Source: Prorocentrum cordatum
Lineage: Eukaryota > Sar > Dinophyceae > Prorocentrales > Prorocentraceae
Reading direction: 5' to 3'
Length of the DNA: 38,818 nucleotides
Assembly (NCBI GenBank): GCA_963575745.1
Contig: CAUYUJ010004010.1
Coordinates: 35,001 to 73,818 of the forward strand
The notes under the pieces are model-generated. The model was not told the DNA's origin, searched no databases, and was given only the letters and a program-made list of their open reading frames with translations. The stretch's first letter is position 1; every line of letters starts with the position of its first letter. Shown here piece by piece: positions 1 through 10,092 of this stretch. Position numbers and translations under genes: made by a program.

Positions 1-415
1 AGGAGGAGGAGGAGGAGGAGAAGGAGGAGGAATTGGGAGGGCGTGGCGCTCGAGTTCGCCCAACGTCAAACAATTTGGGATGGCGAAGGAGAAGAGGACG
101 AGGAGGAGGAGGAGGAGGGCGAAGGACGAGAAGGGTGAAGGCTTATGGAGGAGGAGGAGGGAGGAGAGAGGAGGAGGAGGGGAGGAGGAGGAGGGGGGGG
201 GAGGAGGAGGAGGGGAGGAGGGGAGGAAGGAGGAAGGGAGAGGAGGAGAGGAGGGGGAGGAGGGAGGAGGAGGAGGAGGGGAGGAGGAGGAGAGGAGAGG
301 AGGGAGAGGAGGAGGAGGAGGAGGGAGAGGAGGAGGAGGGGAGGAGGAGAGGAGGAGGAGGAGGGGAGGGAGGACAGGAGGAGGAGGAACGGCAATGACT
401 ACGAGGTGGATTGAG
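1..415 (+). repeat. (GGA)n polypurine tract
   Basis: Nearly uninterrupted GGA/GAG triplets with short G runs, purine on the plus strand for about 400 bases. Reading frames across it give only Arg/Glu/Gly strings (or Leu/Ser/Pro on the other strand), so they are not genes. Such purine mirror tracts can form triplex DNA. Confidence 0.9.
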
Positions 416-497
416 CATGCGGATGACGAGGAGGGGGGAGCAGGGAGGGAGGGGGCGGACGAGCTGCTAGAGTGCCGATGGGCGACCAGGAGCTCGG

Positions 498-575
498 CTC
501 CTCCTCGTCCTCCTCCTCCTCCTCCTCGTCCTCCTCCTCCTCCTCCTCCTCCTCCTCCTCCTCCTCCTCCTTCTC
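498..575 (+). repeat. (CCT)n polypyrimidine tract
   Basis: CCT/CTC triplets, opposite in strand polarity to the GGA tract at 1-415, so the two could pair as an imperfect inverted repeat. The intervening sequence shows no convincing exon. Confidence 0.85.
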
Positions 576-725
576 CCCCCGCGCGGTCGGAAGCCAGGCG
601 ACGACGACGATACCATGGTACCTGGCTTCCTGCCCGCCAGGGCAGCGGCCAGCCCCACACAGCCCAGCCCCCGGCACGTGCAGCCGGGGCTGGAGAGGCG
701 AGCTGGCTGCCCAGACGCGCTCGCG

Positions 726-885
726 TCGCGAAAAAGTGAGGACTGGAGATCTTTCGTTGTTTTCGGTCTCTGGGGGCCCTCACAGGGCCCTGGGACCGTC
801 GAAAACGCCTCAGGATGGAAAACGGTCCCGGGGAAAGGATCGAGACCTCCGAAGACCGTGTGATGACAAAGTCAGGACGTCGCAT
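726..885 (+). repeat. Family A dispersed repeat, copy 1
   Basis: Contains the family landmarks in order: a TCGCGAAAAAGTGA-like start, a GTCTCTGGGGGCCCT block, GGGACCGTCGAAAACG, a GGTCCCGGGGAAAGG block, GAGACCTCC, and a second GTGATGACAAAGTCA-like motif. The same order recurs at 1731, 15490 and 26895, and inverted at 918, 2211, 8506 and 33720. No open frame is conserved between copies. Confidence 0.75.
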
Positions 886-917
886 GTTTGGCTGCATGAC
901 TGCCTTGCTGCCGCACG

Positions 918-1047
918 CGTGACACACGACGCCATGACGATTTCATAGCGTCGACCCCCAGAGGTCTCGACCCATTCCCCTGGACCGTTTTTTTCCGGAG
1001 TCGTTTTCTGATGGTCCCAAGGCTCGCCGAGGGCCCCCCAGAGGCCA
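918..1047 (-). repeat. Family A dispersed repeat, copy 2 (inverted)
   Basis: Reverse complement of the family A pattern (AGAGGTCTCGACCC, GGACCG, GAGTCGTTTTCTGATGG, GGGCCCCCCAGAGGCC). It faces copy 1 across about 30 bases, so the pair is a long imperfect inverted repeat. It ends at the AT/AC microsatellite. Confidence 0.7.
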
Positions 1048-1425
1048 TATATATATATATACATGCCTAACGTAAACACACACATATATACACATACATG
1101 TACGTATACACATACAGATACACATGCATACATATATATATATATATACACACATACATATACATATACTACAAACAGCCATACATACACATATACGCAT
1201 GCAGACACACATACCAATAACGACTCGTACATATATGCATATATACATATGTATGTTTATACATATGCAACATATACATCTACGTACACATGTTTATCTA
1301 AATGTGTATATATATGTGCATGTACATATGCATAGACATATACATATGTACATCTACATGTACATATACACACATGTACATGCACATGTTACATATAAAC
1401 ATATATGCATATAAACATCCTCGTC
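1048..1425 (+). repeat. AT/AC-rich microsatellite
   Basis: Alternating purine-pyrimidine sequence built from ATAT, ACAT, CATA and ATGC steps. The Tyr/Ile/His/Thr open frames here on both strands are by-products of the repeat. Confidence 0.85.
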
Positions 1426-1730
1426 GTGATCCTGCACGGCGCGAGGGGTCCTGGGCACGCTGGCCCCAGCCCTCGAGCCGCAGCGGCCGAAACCTGGCCC
1501 TGTCCCCGCTTGGTAAGGCCGGCGCCCTGGGTGGCCATGGTTCGGACCGGACGAAAGGGGGGGATTGGGAAAGGGGGGTTACGAAATTTGATGCATGCAG
1601 CTGGTTTCGGCCCCACCGAGGGGCCCAGTCCTCGATACACAGCCGCCTCCGGCTCGCCCGACCCGAATGGTTCGGTCGGCTCGGTTGCGTCGCGACCAGC
1701 GGTGCACTTTTTGTACCCAGACCCCCTCGG
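1426..1730. other. Stretch with no recognised feature
   Basis: GC-rich mixed sequence. Short open frames exist in several phases, but none shows recognisable motifs. I see nothing further in it. Confidence 0.4.
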
Positions 1731-1889
1731 GTCATGAGAAGATCACGGCGGGAGGTTTTTCACAATGTTTGGCCCTTGGGGGCCCTTGCCGCCCCTCAGG
1801 ACCATCGAAAAACGACTCGGGGCGAAAAACCGGTCCCAGGGGATGGGTCCAGACTTCATGAAAGAATCATGACGTCGGGGGTCTGGGTG
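1731..1889 (+). repeat. Family A dispersed repeat, copy 3
   Basis: One of the most complete copies: GTCATGAGAAGATCACGG start, GGCCCTTGGGGGCCCTT, GGACCATCGAAAAACGACTC, CCGGTCCCAGGGGATGG, then ATGAAAGAATCATGACGTCGG. The start motif (TGARAAGATCAC) and end motif (TGAAAGAATCAT) are direct, not inverted, so this is not a TIR element. Confidence 0.8.
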
Positions 1890-1932
1890 GGGGGATCTCT
1901 CAAGCTCTACGCCGCCTCTGGCGGTGTGCGTT

Positions 1933-2080
1933 GCGAGCAGGAAGACAGCAAAGCCACAGGGAAGCGCGGCAATGACAGCGTAGCTCCGCACACGTGGCAC
2001 ATGTTAGCGAGCAGGAGCGCAGCAAAGCCCCAGGAGAGCGAGGCATTGACAGTGCAGCTAAACATTGACACGGTGGTGGC
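1933..2080 (+). repeat. Tandem duplication, 74-bp unit, two copies
   Basis: Units start at 1933 and 2007 with GCGAGCAGGA followed by CAGCAAAGCC and then GACAGYG.AGCT. The copies have diverged. Confidence 0.65.
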
Positions 2081-2210
2081 CGGGGAGCCCCCGCGACATG
2101 TCCACGAGCGTTGCTCGTCTCGGCCGGTTCGGCTCGGTCGGCCGCCGTGCCGTCACTGCTGCGCTGCTGCGCTGCTGCGCCGCGCCCTTGACAGGCGCTC
2201 CCGCCCCAGA

Positions 2211-2383
2211 CATGCGGCGCCCTGACTTTTTCACTGCGGCGCCCCCCCCGGAAGTCCCGACCCTTCCCCCAGGACCGGTTTTCCACCCTGCGTTCTTTAC
2301 TACGGCCCCGGGGCCCGGCCAGGGCCTGCAGAGGCCGAAACCGACGAAAACGCTCCCGCCCTGATCTTTCAACGATGCGACCA
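2211..2383 (-). repeat. Family A dispersed repeat, copy 4 (inverted)
   Basis: Reverse complement has the complete landmark order, ending with the CAGTGAAAAAGTCAGG motif and GCGCCGCATG, the same 3' context as copy 1 (GACGTCGCATG). Copies 1 and 4 may therefore be a subfamily. Confidence 0.75.
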
Positions 2384-2614
2384 TGTTTGGGAGGCGTTCC
2401 CGCGGCCTCTCGGCCTTCGGTCGGCTCCGGCCTCGCTGTTGTTCCGGGCAGCTGTCGGCGGTGGCGGCGCCGTGGGCGGCTCTGTTCTCTCGGGCGCGCG
2501 CGCGCGGCCGAGGCTGCAGAGCGAGCTGCCCAGGGGCACGTACACCGTCGAGTTCCGGCAGCCGCGCAGGTACCAGGACTGGCCGCCGCCGCGTGCGAGG
2601 AGGGCAGGGGTAGG

Positions 2615-2781
2615 CTTAAGTTGGGCAGGTCCGTCTACAGGAGGAATGCTCAAAAGTGGTATGTACAACAATAGTCTGGGACGATTCACAAAAACGGTTG
2701 TTGTCTATGTTTGGGTACTTTTTGAAGGTTGTTTAATTTTTCGTCCCAGGTCCGCCTGTAGGAGGACACGCCCGACGTAAG
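2615..2781 (+). mobile_element. Family B MITE, copy 1
   Basis: About 167 bp with terminal inverted repeats of about 30 bp. The left end reads CTTAAGTTGGGCAGGTCC followed by GTCTACAGGAGG; the right end read inverted is CTTACGTCGGGCGTGTCC followed by TCCTACAGGCGG. The AT-rich interior carries T-rich runs seen in the other copies. No coding capacity, so it would need transposase in trans. Confidence 0.75.
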
Positions 2782-3007
2782 GGTAGACGGATCTCCTTCA
2801 AGAAAGGAAGAGCGCCGGGGGGCGGCCCTCGATCTCGGCCTCGGGGGTGCCGTTGCGGGCCCCAGGAGTTCGGCCACGCGTAAGAGTGGCCTTTCGGCGG
2901 AGTGACCTCAGGTGCGGGCACACGGGGGTCCCACCCGCATCGGTTGACGCGCTTGGATTGCTTGGATTCGGCCTCCTCCGAGGTCCCCTCCAGCCGCGCC
3001 CCAAAGG

Positions 3008-3194
3008 TCGGTATCGTTTAGTCGATCCCCATCCCCATCTCCATCCCCTTCGAGACCCCCACCAAATTACCACCCCAGTTGGGGACACACCCCTTGAAAC
3101 CCGAAGGGAAGGGCCTATATCCCCATCTACGGGGGTAATCGGCCAGTGGGGCCCAGGCCACGCCGCTGGGGATGGGGATCGGTTGAACGATACT
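3008..3194. mobile_element. Inverted-repeat element, possible MITE
   Basis: Left arm GGTATCGTTTAGTCGATCCC with CATCCCCAT following; the right arm read inverted is GGAGTATCGTTCAACCGATC with CCCATCCCCA following. Arms are about 30 bases with a few mismatches over a 187-bp element. No second full copy in the window, so the mobile-element call is inferred from structure only. Confidence 0.45.
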
Positions 3195-3202
3195 CCAAAG
3201 GT

Positions 3203-3335
3203 CACTCCTCCTCTTCCTCCTCCTCCTCCTCCTCCTCCTCCTCTTCCTCCTCCTCCTCCTCCTCCTCTCTCTTCCTCCTCCTCCTCCTCCTCCGCCTCCT
3301 CCTCCTCCTCCTCCTCCTCCTCCTCCTCCTCCAGC
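3203..3335 (+). repeat. (CCT)n tract
   Basis: Polypyrimidine CTC/CCT triplets. The 17-mer CAGCCGCGCCCCAAAGG occurs on both sides (about 2991 and about 3333), suggesting a duplication around the tract. Confidence 0.85.
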
Positions 3336-3507
3336 CGCGCCCCAAAGGCCACTCGTGCCCAGGTTCTCTCCCGCGTGCCGCCGAGGAGTGTCGGGAGCCG
3401 GTGCGGGAGGGAGGGCGGGCCGGGGGCCCGGCCTCGGGGGTGTGTCCGGGGACGGATCCTCGAAAGGGGGACGGGGGAGGAGGAGGAGGAAGGGGAGGGG
3501 CGAGCGG

Positions 3508-3770
3508 TCCTCCTCCTCCTCCTCCTCCTCCTCCTCCTCCCTCCTCCTCTCCTCCTTGTCCTCCTCTTCCTCCGACTCCGCCTCCTCCTCCTCCTCCTCC
3601 ATCGCATCCTCTTCCTCCTCTTCCTCCTCCTCCTCCTCCTCCTCCTCCGCCGCCTCCGCCTCCTCCGCCGCCTCCTCCTCCTCCTCCTCCGCCTCCTCCT
3701 CCTCCGCCGCCTCCTCCATCGCCTCCTCCTCCTCCTCCTCCTCCTCCTCCGCCTCCTCCTCCTCTTCCTC
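3508..3770 (+). repeat. (CCT)n tract with CCG interruptions
   Basis: Long CTC/CCT array with GCC and TCC interruptions. Long Ser-, Leu- or Pro-rich open frames across it are artefacts. It is followed by a G-rich stretch at 3775-3945. Confidence 0.85.
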
Positions 3771-3944
3771 CGGGGCAGGGCGGGGGGGGAGGGCGGGGGA
3801 GGGAGCGCAGAGGATGAAGGGGGGGGATGGGAGAGCGAGGGGGCGGGGCGGGGCGGGGTGGGGAGGGACGGGTGGGGAGGGCAGGGCAAGGAGAGGTGAG
3901 GCTAGGGTAAGAGGGGCAGGCGAGGGGAGGAGGGGGAGGGGGAA

Positions 3945-4230
3945 TGTCCCATCCCTATTACCATGGCGCAGCTATCCTTTCTGTTCGCACAGCCGAATGC
4001 CGAGCAAGGCAATGATCCCGAGAGGTTATGGATGGTAGAGCACGGCGTAGCATGGCGTAGACAAGCACTGCAGAGTGTAGCATGTCATAGTATGGCGTGG
4101 CATTGCGTATTAAAGCAGTGCATCACAAAGCATTGCAACGCAAAGCATGGCATCGCACAGCGGCGCAGAACACAACACCGCGCTGCATGTGATGGCATGG
4201 CACCGGGTTCCTTGGAGGTGATTGTCTTCG
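3945..4230 (+). repeat. Dispersed segment with ATGGCRT-type short repeats, copy 1
   Basis: Shares long stretches with 24113-24400: ATTACCATGGCG, GATGATCCCGA, AGCATGGCGTAG, GCATCACAAAG, and GCATCGCACAGCGGCGC. Internally a degenerate decamer (about AGCATGGCGT) repeats. No credible coding frame. Confidence 0.65.
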
Positions 4231-4438
4231 AGGGGTTTGGGCCGGTCTGAAGTCGCGGCTCTTTGTTCAGCTCCCTGGGCTCCCCGGGCAGCTCCCCATG
4301 AGGCGGGGCTGATAGAGAGTATTTGCGGGCTCTGCTTTCAACATCGCCTTCTCAAAGCAGAAACGGGGCTCCCGCTCCGCCTGATACTTCCTCAAAGTGA
4401 TGCAGTGGTAGCACAATTTGGAACGACCAGAGGCGCAG

Positions 4439-4490
4439 AAATGGGGCCAGCGCTGCAGCGGGAACAACATTTCGGGAGCGGCCAAGAGGG
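4439..4490 (+). repeat. Single copy of the 53-bp GCCAGCGCTGCAGCGGGA unit
   Basis: Contains GGGGCCAGCGCTGCAGCGGG and AACATTTCGGGAGCGG. The same unit is tandemly repeated four times at 24519-24710. Confidence 0.6.
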
Positions 4491-4877
4491 GGGTGAGGAC
4501 TAGGGGTGTGTGCGTATCACGATTGAGTTCATGATGAAGTTCGAAACTAAACAACCACAGCGTTTCTTTGCACCCGCTGTACAAGATCGTTGTGCCCGCG
4601 CAGTCGGCAGGCACATTTCACCAGAGGCGCAATGCGAATGTACCGCGTTGCAAATGGTTATTGCGTTCCATTGCACCGTGGCTCCGAGCGCCCCGTGGCT
4701 CGCGGCTCCATGGTCACGTGGCGGCTCGTGGTTTCTCAGTACTCTGGCCCGTGACCTCAATGGCCGCGTGCCTCCGCGATGCCGCTGCTCGCGGCGCCGC
4801 GGCGCATTTGCGACGGGGCCGATCGCGAAAGCCGTGCGGTGCCAAATGGTTGCGCTCAATCCGCTCGTTGGCCTCGA

Positions 4878-5175
4878 GTTCCGAGAGAGCACATGACGCT
4901 GGCCATGACATTCCCATATAACGCATGGCACGGACACGAGTTTGCCGGGGACACTTGGCCACGGCCATGAGTTCCGAGAGAACGCATGACGCTGGCCATG
5001 AAATCCCCAGAAACCAAATGGCACGGACACGAATTTGCCGGGAACACATGGCAACGTCCATGGGTTCCGAGAGAACACTTGGCACTGGCCATACAATTCC
5101 CAGAATGCACATGGCACGGACACGAGTTTGCCGGGAACACCTGGCACTGGCCAGGAGTTCCGCGAGAATTGCCAA
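4878..5175 (+). repeat. 93-bp tandem repeat, three copies plus a partial
   Basis: Units start at 4878, 4971 and 5064, with a partial at 5157, each opening GTTCCGMGAGA. Spacing is exactly 93 bases, a multiple of three, so several frames stay open without implying a protein. Each unit is two diverged halves of about 46 bp, both containing ACAC/ACGC-TGGC-CTGGCCA-like cores. Confidence 0.8.
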
Positions 5176-5984
5176 GGATCCAGAAATCCCCCCTGCGCCC
5201 CAGAGCCACAATCGAAAACAGCATCCAAATCCCTGTGGGATTCGCGTGGGCATGTTTTCTGGGAGAGCACATGGCCAGGCCACGCGGTGCACCGACGCAC
5301 GTGCGCACCTTTCAGATTCCCCCCTTCCCCGCCCCCATCCCGTCTGCCCCTCCTGCCTCCTCCCCCTCCTGTCGCTCCACCCCCCTCCCAGGCTGCCCTT
5401 GCGTTCCCGTGGCCCCTGGGGCGCGGCGTGGTCCATGGCCTGCGGCCCGTTGCTCACGGCCCGTGGCCCGCGGCCCATGGACTGTTGCCCGTGCCCCGTT
5501 GCCCAGTGGCCGTGGCCCCTGGCCCGTGCCCTGTCGCCAGTGCCTGGGCCGTTGAGTCCAGCAGGTGCCCCACGGCAGGTATCTGGTAACGCGCATCGTC
5601 ATGGCTACGAAATGCTCGGAATCTGAGGGCCCTGGGGGCTGGAAAGACACAATCAGGTCGGGTAGATGGCACGTCCAATAACGCCTCGTTGATCGACCTA
5701 TGCGCGCGCGTTTTGAATTCAGTTCGTAGCGACTGGCCTCTGGTTGTGCTGCGGTTGGCGTACATTCGCGTTGCTTGCGACTGGGCCGCAATCTGGCTGG
5801 CTGGCTTTGGTTCTGAACCGATGATTCTGGCGGCCAGCGGGCTTCTATGATATCCGATTGCGTTCGCGCGTGCGTAGCCCTGCGAGCTGTGCGCAACACT
5901 TGCCTCGAACCATAATGCCTCCTCCCCCCTCTTCGTCACCCCCCTCTTCTTTGCCGCTCCCGAACATTTTGAAGGAACGAAAAA
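5176..5984. other. Gene-poor stretch with GGCCCGTG short repeats
   Basis: At 5400-5560 a degenerate heptamer (GGCCCGT/GGCCCAT) repeats many times. The rest is unremarkable. Open frames on both strands lack recognisable motifs. Confidence 0.4.
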
Positions 5985-6130
5985 ATCGGATGGTCAACAG
6001 CACATATGAAAACCAAACTCCCAGCAATCTTGTGTAAACAATACGCGGAAGAGGTGTCCTGGCCATCGTCCGCACGCACTCGGAAGAGAGAGGCGAGTAG
6101 TATTCATATGGTGTAATTGTACAAGGTTGG
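5985..6130 (+). repeat. Segment shared with 24712-24840
   Basis: Shares the order CCAACTCC/CAAACTCC, TGTGTAAA.AA, TACGCGG, then GAGTAGTATTCATAT and GGAATTGT/TGTAATTGT with the second locus. Probably fragments of one larger dispersed element. Confidence 0.5.
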
Positions 6131-7195
6131 AGCAGAAGGGGAGGGAGGGAGAGATGCGAAGGAGGGAGCCGAGGGCCGAGGGGGAGAGAGGGAAATGGAA
6201 GGGAGAGAGCGCGAGAAGGAGGGAGAAGGGGGGATGGAGGAAAGGGAGGAGAGGGACACGGGCCATGGTGAATCGTGCAAGCTGGCCGAGCTTCCAGCCG
6301 CGACCCTGCGATTTCCCTCGGCGGTGGCGGTAGATGGTGTTGGTTGCTGGGTGGTTGCTGGGTGGCGGTGAGGGCTGCGAGGGGTGGTGGTGGCGGCGGC
6401 GGTTGTGGCGGGTGCGAGTTTGGTGGGAGTGGTGGCGCGTGGAGGGGCTCAGAGGAGGGAGGTGCAGGAAGTTGCCGCGGCCAGGGTGCCTCCCACAGCC
6501 AAGACGCTGCGAATGAGGACCGCTCCGGGTTCGGACGGGGGCGCGCTGCTCCGGGGGTCCGTCCGTGGCTGTTCCCGTAGCCCTCCTCAGGCACCCAGGC
6601 GCCGTGGAGGCCGAAAAAAGGGACTTCGTTCTTGATTCAGTCTCCTTCTGGTCCAGGAGCGAAAGAAGGACGTACACGTGCATGAATCCACGCTGGTTTC
6701 GAGAGCGCATTGCCCGAATGTTCGTGTCAGGCGGCCAGTCTCGCGGATCGAGAGGCCGTGTTCATGTACATAGTTGGGCGCGTTCGTCCTTTGTGGGCTC
6801 CCTGCCGGTAGGACCCTCGGCTGTACTGCTGGAGCTTGGAGCTCACGGGCTCCAGCGCCCATCCCTGAGATCCGACGTTGCGGAAAAACGGCGACCTCTC
6901 GAAAGAGTCACGCCTGGAGCCCTCGACCCCATCTTTCTGCATCGTTTTTCGAGCCGGATCGATCTGTGAGGGTCCCGGGGCCCGAAAAGAAAGAGCGAAA
7001 ACGCCCCTTGCGACAAGCATCGCGACGCCAGGATCTCAGGGAGGGCGCACCCCCACGGCCCAGAGGGGCCCCGCCTCACCGCACGGGCCCCTCGGTCGCG
7101 ACCACGTCGGGGCGCACAATCGCAGCTGCCTGGCAGCGTGGCACGGTGTGTGCGCACCCGGCGTCCAGCAGGGGCTGGGCATTCTGTGCATTGCT
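6131..7195. other. Gene-poor stretch; purine-rich then GC-rich
   Basis: 6130-6270 is purine-rich (GGGAGA-type). At 6340-6470 TGGTGG/GGCGG runs dominate. Around 6900-6990 a weak inverted trace of family A is visible (CATCGTTTTTCGAGCCGG and GGGTCCCGGGGCCCG). No supported gene. Confidence 0.4.
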
Positions 7196-7200
7196 CGCGA

Positions 7201-7265
7201 CAGGAGGAGGACGAGGAGGAGGAGGAGGAGGAGGAGGAGGAGGAGGAGGAGGAGGAGGAGGAGAA

Positions 7266-7310
<45 letters not shown>

Positions 7311-7425
7311 AACAAGGAGGAGGAGCAGGAGGGGGAGGACGAGAGGGAGGAGGAGGAGGAGGAGGAGGAGGTGGAGGAGGAGGAGGAGGAGGAGGAGGAG
7401 GAGGAGGAGGACGAGAACGCGGCGT
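7201..7425 (+). repeat. (GGA)n tract with a (GGACGA)n block
   Basis: GAG triplets, including a regular GGACGA hexamer block at about 7268-7312. Acidic or Arg-rich frames across it are not considered genes. Confidence 0.85.
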
Positions 7426-7905
7426 CACCTCGCGTGGGTCTGCCGTCCGCGTGCGCGTCTGCCGCTGCCGCAAAGGGAAGGCACGGCCTCCGATGCTCAG
7501 GGGCGACGCGGTGCGCGCAGAAGTTGCAGATTGTCCACCCTGCGCGAGAATCCTCCTGTGCAGCGGCGGCCTTCACCCCTTTCAACCGGGGCTTCGGATC
7601 TGCACCGCGACCTCTTCTCACTCCGCTCGTGAGGCGAACGGCACGCGGAAGAAGTTTGTCCACCCTGCGCGGCGTCACATCGCGTGAGTCTGCCGTCCGC
7701 GTGCGCGTCCACAGCTGCTTCAAAAGGCAAGGCACGGCCTCCGATGCTCAGGAGGAGGAGGAGGAGGAGGAGGAGGAGGAGGAGGAGGAGGTGGAGGAGG
7801 AGGAGGACGAGAACGCGGCGTCACCTCGCGTGGGTCTGCCGTCCGCGTGCGCGTCCACAGCTGCTTCAAAAGGCAAGGCACGGCCTCCGATGCTCAGGGG
7901 CGCAG
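7411..7905 (+). repeat. 95-bp module, three copies spaced by GGA repeats
   Basis: Copies at 7411-7505, 7667-7752 and 7806-7902 share CGCGGCGTCACMTCGCGTGR, GTCTGCCGTCCGCGTGCGCG, AAGGCACGGCCTCCGATGCT. Copies 2 and 3 are nearly identical (CCACAGCTGCTTCAAAAGGC); copy 1 differs in the middle. Copies 1 and 3 are each preceded by GGA repeats and GACGAGAACG, so repeat and module appear to have been duplicated together. Confidence 0.75.
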
Positions 7906-7985
7906 CGTGGTGCTCTCAGAGCCCCCCCAGCGTGGCACCAAGGCGCCACAGACAGGCCGCGAGCGGGGTGCTGCACAGCCCACCT

Positions 7986-8160
7986 CCTCCCTTCTTCCTC
8001 CTCCTCCTCCTCCTCCTCCTCCCTCCTCCTCTCCCCTCCTCCTCCTCCCCTCCTCCCTTCCTCCTCCTCCTATTAATCTCCTGTTCCTCCTCCTCCTCAT
8101 CATCATCCTCCTTCTCCTTCCTCCTCCTCCTCCTCCTCTTCCTCTTCCTCCCCCTATCCC
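7986..8160 (+). repeat. (CCT)n tract
   Basis: CTC/CCT triplets with TTCC interruptions, opposite in polarity to the GGA tracts at 7201-7425 and 7750-7810. Confidence 0.85.
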
Positions 8161-8505
8161 TCCCTCGATGTCCCTGCCTGCCTCCCTCACTCCCCCTTGA
8201 GCATGTCGCAGCCGGGGAGGGGTCGGCGAGCGCGATAGCGACGAGAACGGCACCCAGTGAGCTACCGAGCAGAGGCTGCTACCAGCCACGTCCTTTAAGT
8301 TCGTTTCCGCGTCTCTCTGGCGGGGTGGGGGCCTCTGGAGTGGCGCCTGGCTGCATCGGTTTCGGGATACCAGGCCGCTTCGCCAAGCATTCCCACCGAG
8401 TGGCACAAGTGCCGTCCCCGTCGCCACCAGATACTAGGCAACCTGCACGCTGAGAAAGCAGCGGCGGGAGTGTCGCCACCTGCTCCGTCGCCATGAACTC
8501 CCAGA
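8161..8505. other. Stretch with no recognised feature
   Basis: Mixed sequence between a CCT tract and family A copy 5. I see no supported gene, hairpin or repeat in it. Confidence 0.35.
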
Positions 8506-8672
8506 GCTCCGACGTCTTTTCTCACAGCGTGGACCCCCAGTGGTCTGGGCCCCTTTCTCAGGACCGGCTTCTCACCCCGAGCTCGTTGCTTCACGGTTCC
8601 GGGACCCGGTGAGGGCTTCTAGAGGCCGGAAGCTGCGACATCAAAGTGCGAGCCGTCGTGATTTGTGACGCC
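8506..8672 (-). repeat. Family A dispersed repeat, copy 5 (inverted)
   Basis: Reverse complement shows AAATCACGACGGCT at the start, GGCCTCTAGAAGCCCTCACC, GGGTCCCGGAACCGT, GAGCCGGTCCTGAGAAAGG, GACCACTGGGGGTCC and a closing GTGAGAAAAGACGTCGG. The GTCGAAAAACGAC core hairpin is lost here (GTGAAGCAACGAG). Confidence 0.7.
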
Positions 8673-8899
8673 GCGAGGAGGGGGGGGGGCACGCCCCCGC
8701 GCACCACGGTTGCACCTCCCTCCGTGCCTGTGGACGACCTTGGTGCCGCCCTCCGCCTCCGATGTCCCTGCGGCACCCGCTCCGCCGCAGGGGCGAGGGG
8801 GCGGGCGAGCCTGCTGCCCCGCACGCGCTCCTCCCCTGCCAGGAGCCTCGCCGCGGGCGGCTCGCGCGGGGGGGGGCCCAGGGCGCTCCTGAGGGCCCC

Positions 8900-9085
8900 C
8901 TCGAACTTCAGCCCTCCAATCTCGAGCCTCGAACTTGGAGCCGCGAGCCTCGAACCTCGAGCCCCGAAGCTCGAGAACCTCGGACTCGGACCCCGAACCT
9001 CGAACCTGGAACCTCGTACCCCGACCCTCGGACCTGGAACTTCGCACCTGGAGCCCCGAGCCTCGAGCCTCGAGCCTCGATGGCG
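8900..9085 (+). repeat. Degenerate CTCGAAC/CTCGAGC minisatellite
   Basis: About 7-8-bp units (CCTCGAAC, CCTCGAGC, CCTGGAAC) repeated some 20 times. On the minus strand they read as Arg-Gly-Ser-Arg-Leu/Phe-Glu strings, a repeat artefact. Confidence 0.7.
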
Positions 9086-9279
9086 GCGGCCCTCTCCGCT
9101 GGCCCCGCCTTCCGGGCGAGCCGGCGGAGGAGGGGCGCAGCGGCCCCCCCCAGGCGCCAGGATGATCTGCGGGCCCTGTCGCCTGCCAGGCGGCAGGGGG
9201 TCCACTGGCGGCCCCTGCAGCGGGCCTCGGCGGCGCAACGGCCTCGGCGACGGCCCCGCAGCGGAGGCGGCTGCCGGCG

Positions 9280-9535
9280 CGCCGGCGCAGCGCGGGGGGG
9301 TCCGATGCGAGCGTGGCGCTGCACCGCGCCACCACGCGGCAGCTGCGCTCCGCCCAGGGGCGCGACGACGCCACCCAGGCGACGGCCGCCGCGCTGGCGG
9401 CCGAACCAGCTGGCTGGGCGGCGCGGGCAGGGCGCCGGTGCGGCCGCTGGCGGGGCACCTGGGCGCCGGGGAGCTGATCGCCACCCTCGTGCCGCTGCTC
9501 TACACCTTCGCCGCGGCCCACCTGGAGCTCAGAGG
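9280..9535 (+). other. Exon-like GC-rich island, unknown product
   Basis: Two adjoining frames look protein-like: one from 9301 reading SDASVALHRATTRQLRSAQG with Ala-rich helical sequence after it, stopping at 9475, and one at about 9440-9535 reading GAGELIATLVPLLYTFAAA. The latter resembles a membrane segment. The frames are not joined, and the (GAT)n tract at 9553 follows directly. No family recognised; it could be exon remnants or chance. Confidence 0.2.
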
Positions 9536-9551
9536 GGAGGGGGAGGGGTGT

Positions 9552-9552
<1 letters not shown>

Positions 9553-9621
<69 letters not shown>

Positions 9622-9682
9622 AGTAATATGATGGTCATGGTGATATGATGGTGATGATATGATGATATGATGATATGATGAT

Positions 9683-9724
<42 letters not shown>

Positions 9725-9843
9725 CTGATGATGATGATGATGATGATGATAGTAATATGATGGTCATGATGATATGATGGTGATGATATGATGATAGGAT
9801 GATATGATGTTATGATGATGATAATGATGATGATGACGATGAC

Positions 9844-9917
<74 letters not shown>

Positions 9918-9935
9918 CGATGACCATGACCATGA
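9553..9935 (+). repeat. (GAT)n microsatellite
   Basis: GAT triplets interrupted by GATATGATG and TAGTAATATGATGGTCATG blocks; the latter occurs twice (about 9621 and 9750), indicating internal duplication. Met-only or Ile-only frames are artefacts. Confidence 0.9.
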
Positions 9936-10026
9936 CCATGACGATGGTGATGGTGAGGGTGATGGTGATGGGTGATGGTCATGGTGATGGTGATGGTGAT
10001 GGTGATGTTGGTGGTGGTGGTGGTGA

Positions 10027-10048
10027 TGATGGTGGTGATGACGATGAC

Positions 10049-10092
<44 letters not shown>

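Noticed and set aside
80-739. Long Glu/Arg/Gly-rich and Ser/Pro-rich open frames across GGA/CCT tracts (also near 3200-3900, 6774-8453, 26459-26899, 27021-27284, 34073-34839)
   Set aside because: They are simple-sequence by-products: composition is dictated by the triplet, frames are open on both strands, and no domain is present.
1063-1414. Tyr/Ile/His/Thr-rich open frames
   Set aside because: They arise from the AT/AC microsatellite and occur on both strands.
6575-6597. SL relic at CCCGTAGCC followed by CTCCTCAGG
   Set aside because: Only the first eight to nine bases match; the TTTTGG and CTCAAG parts are absent.
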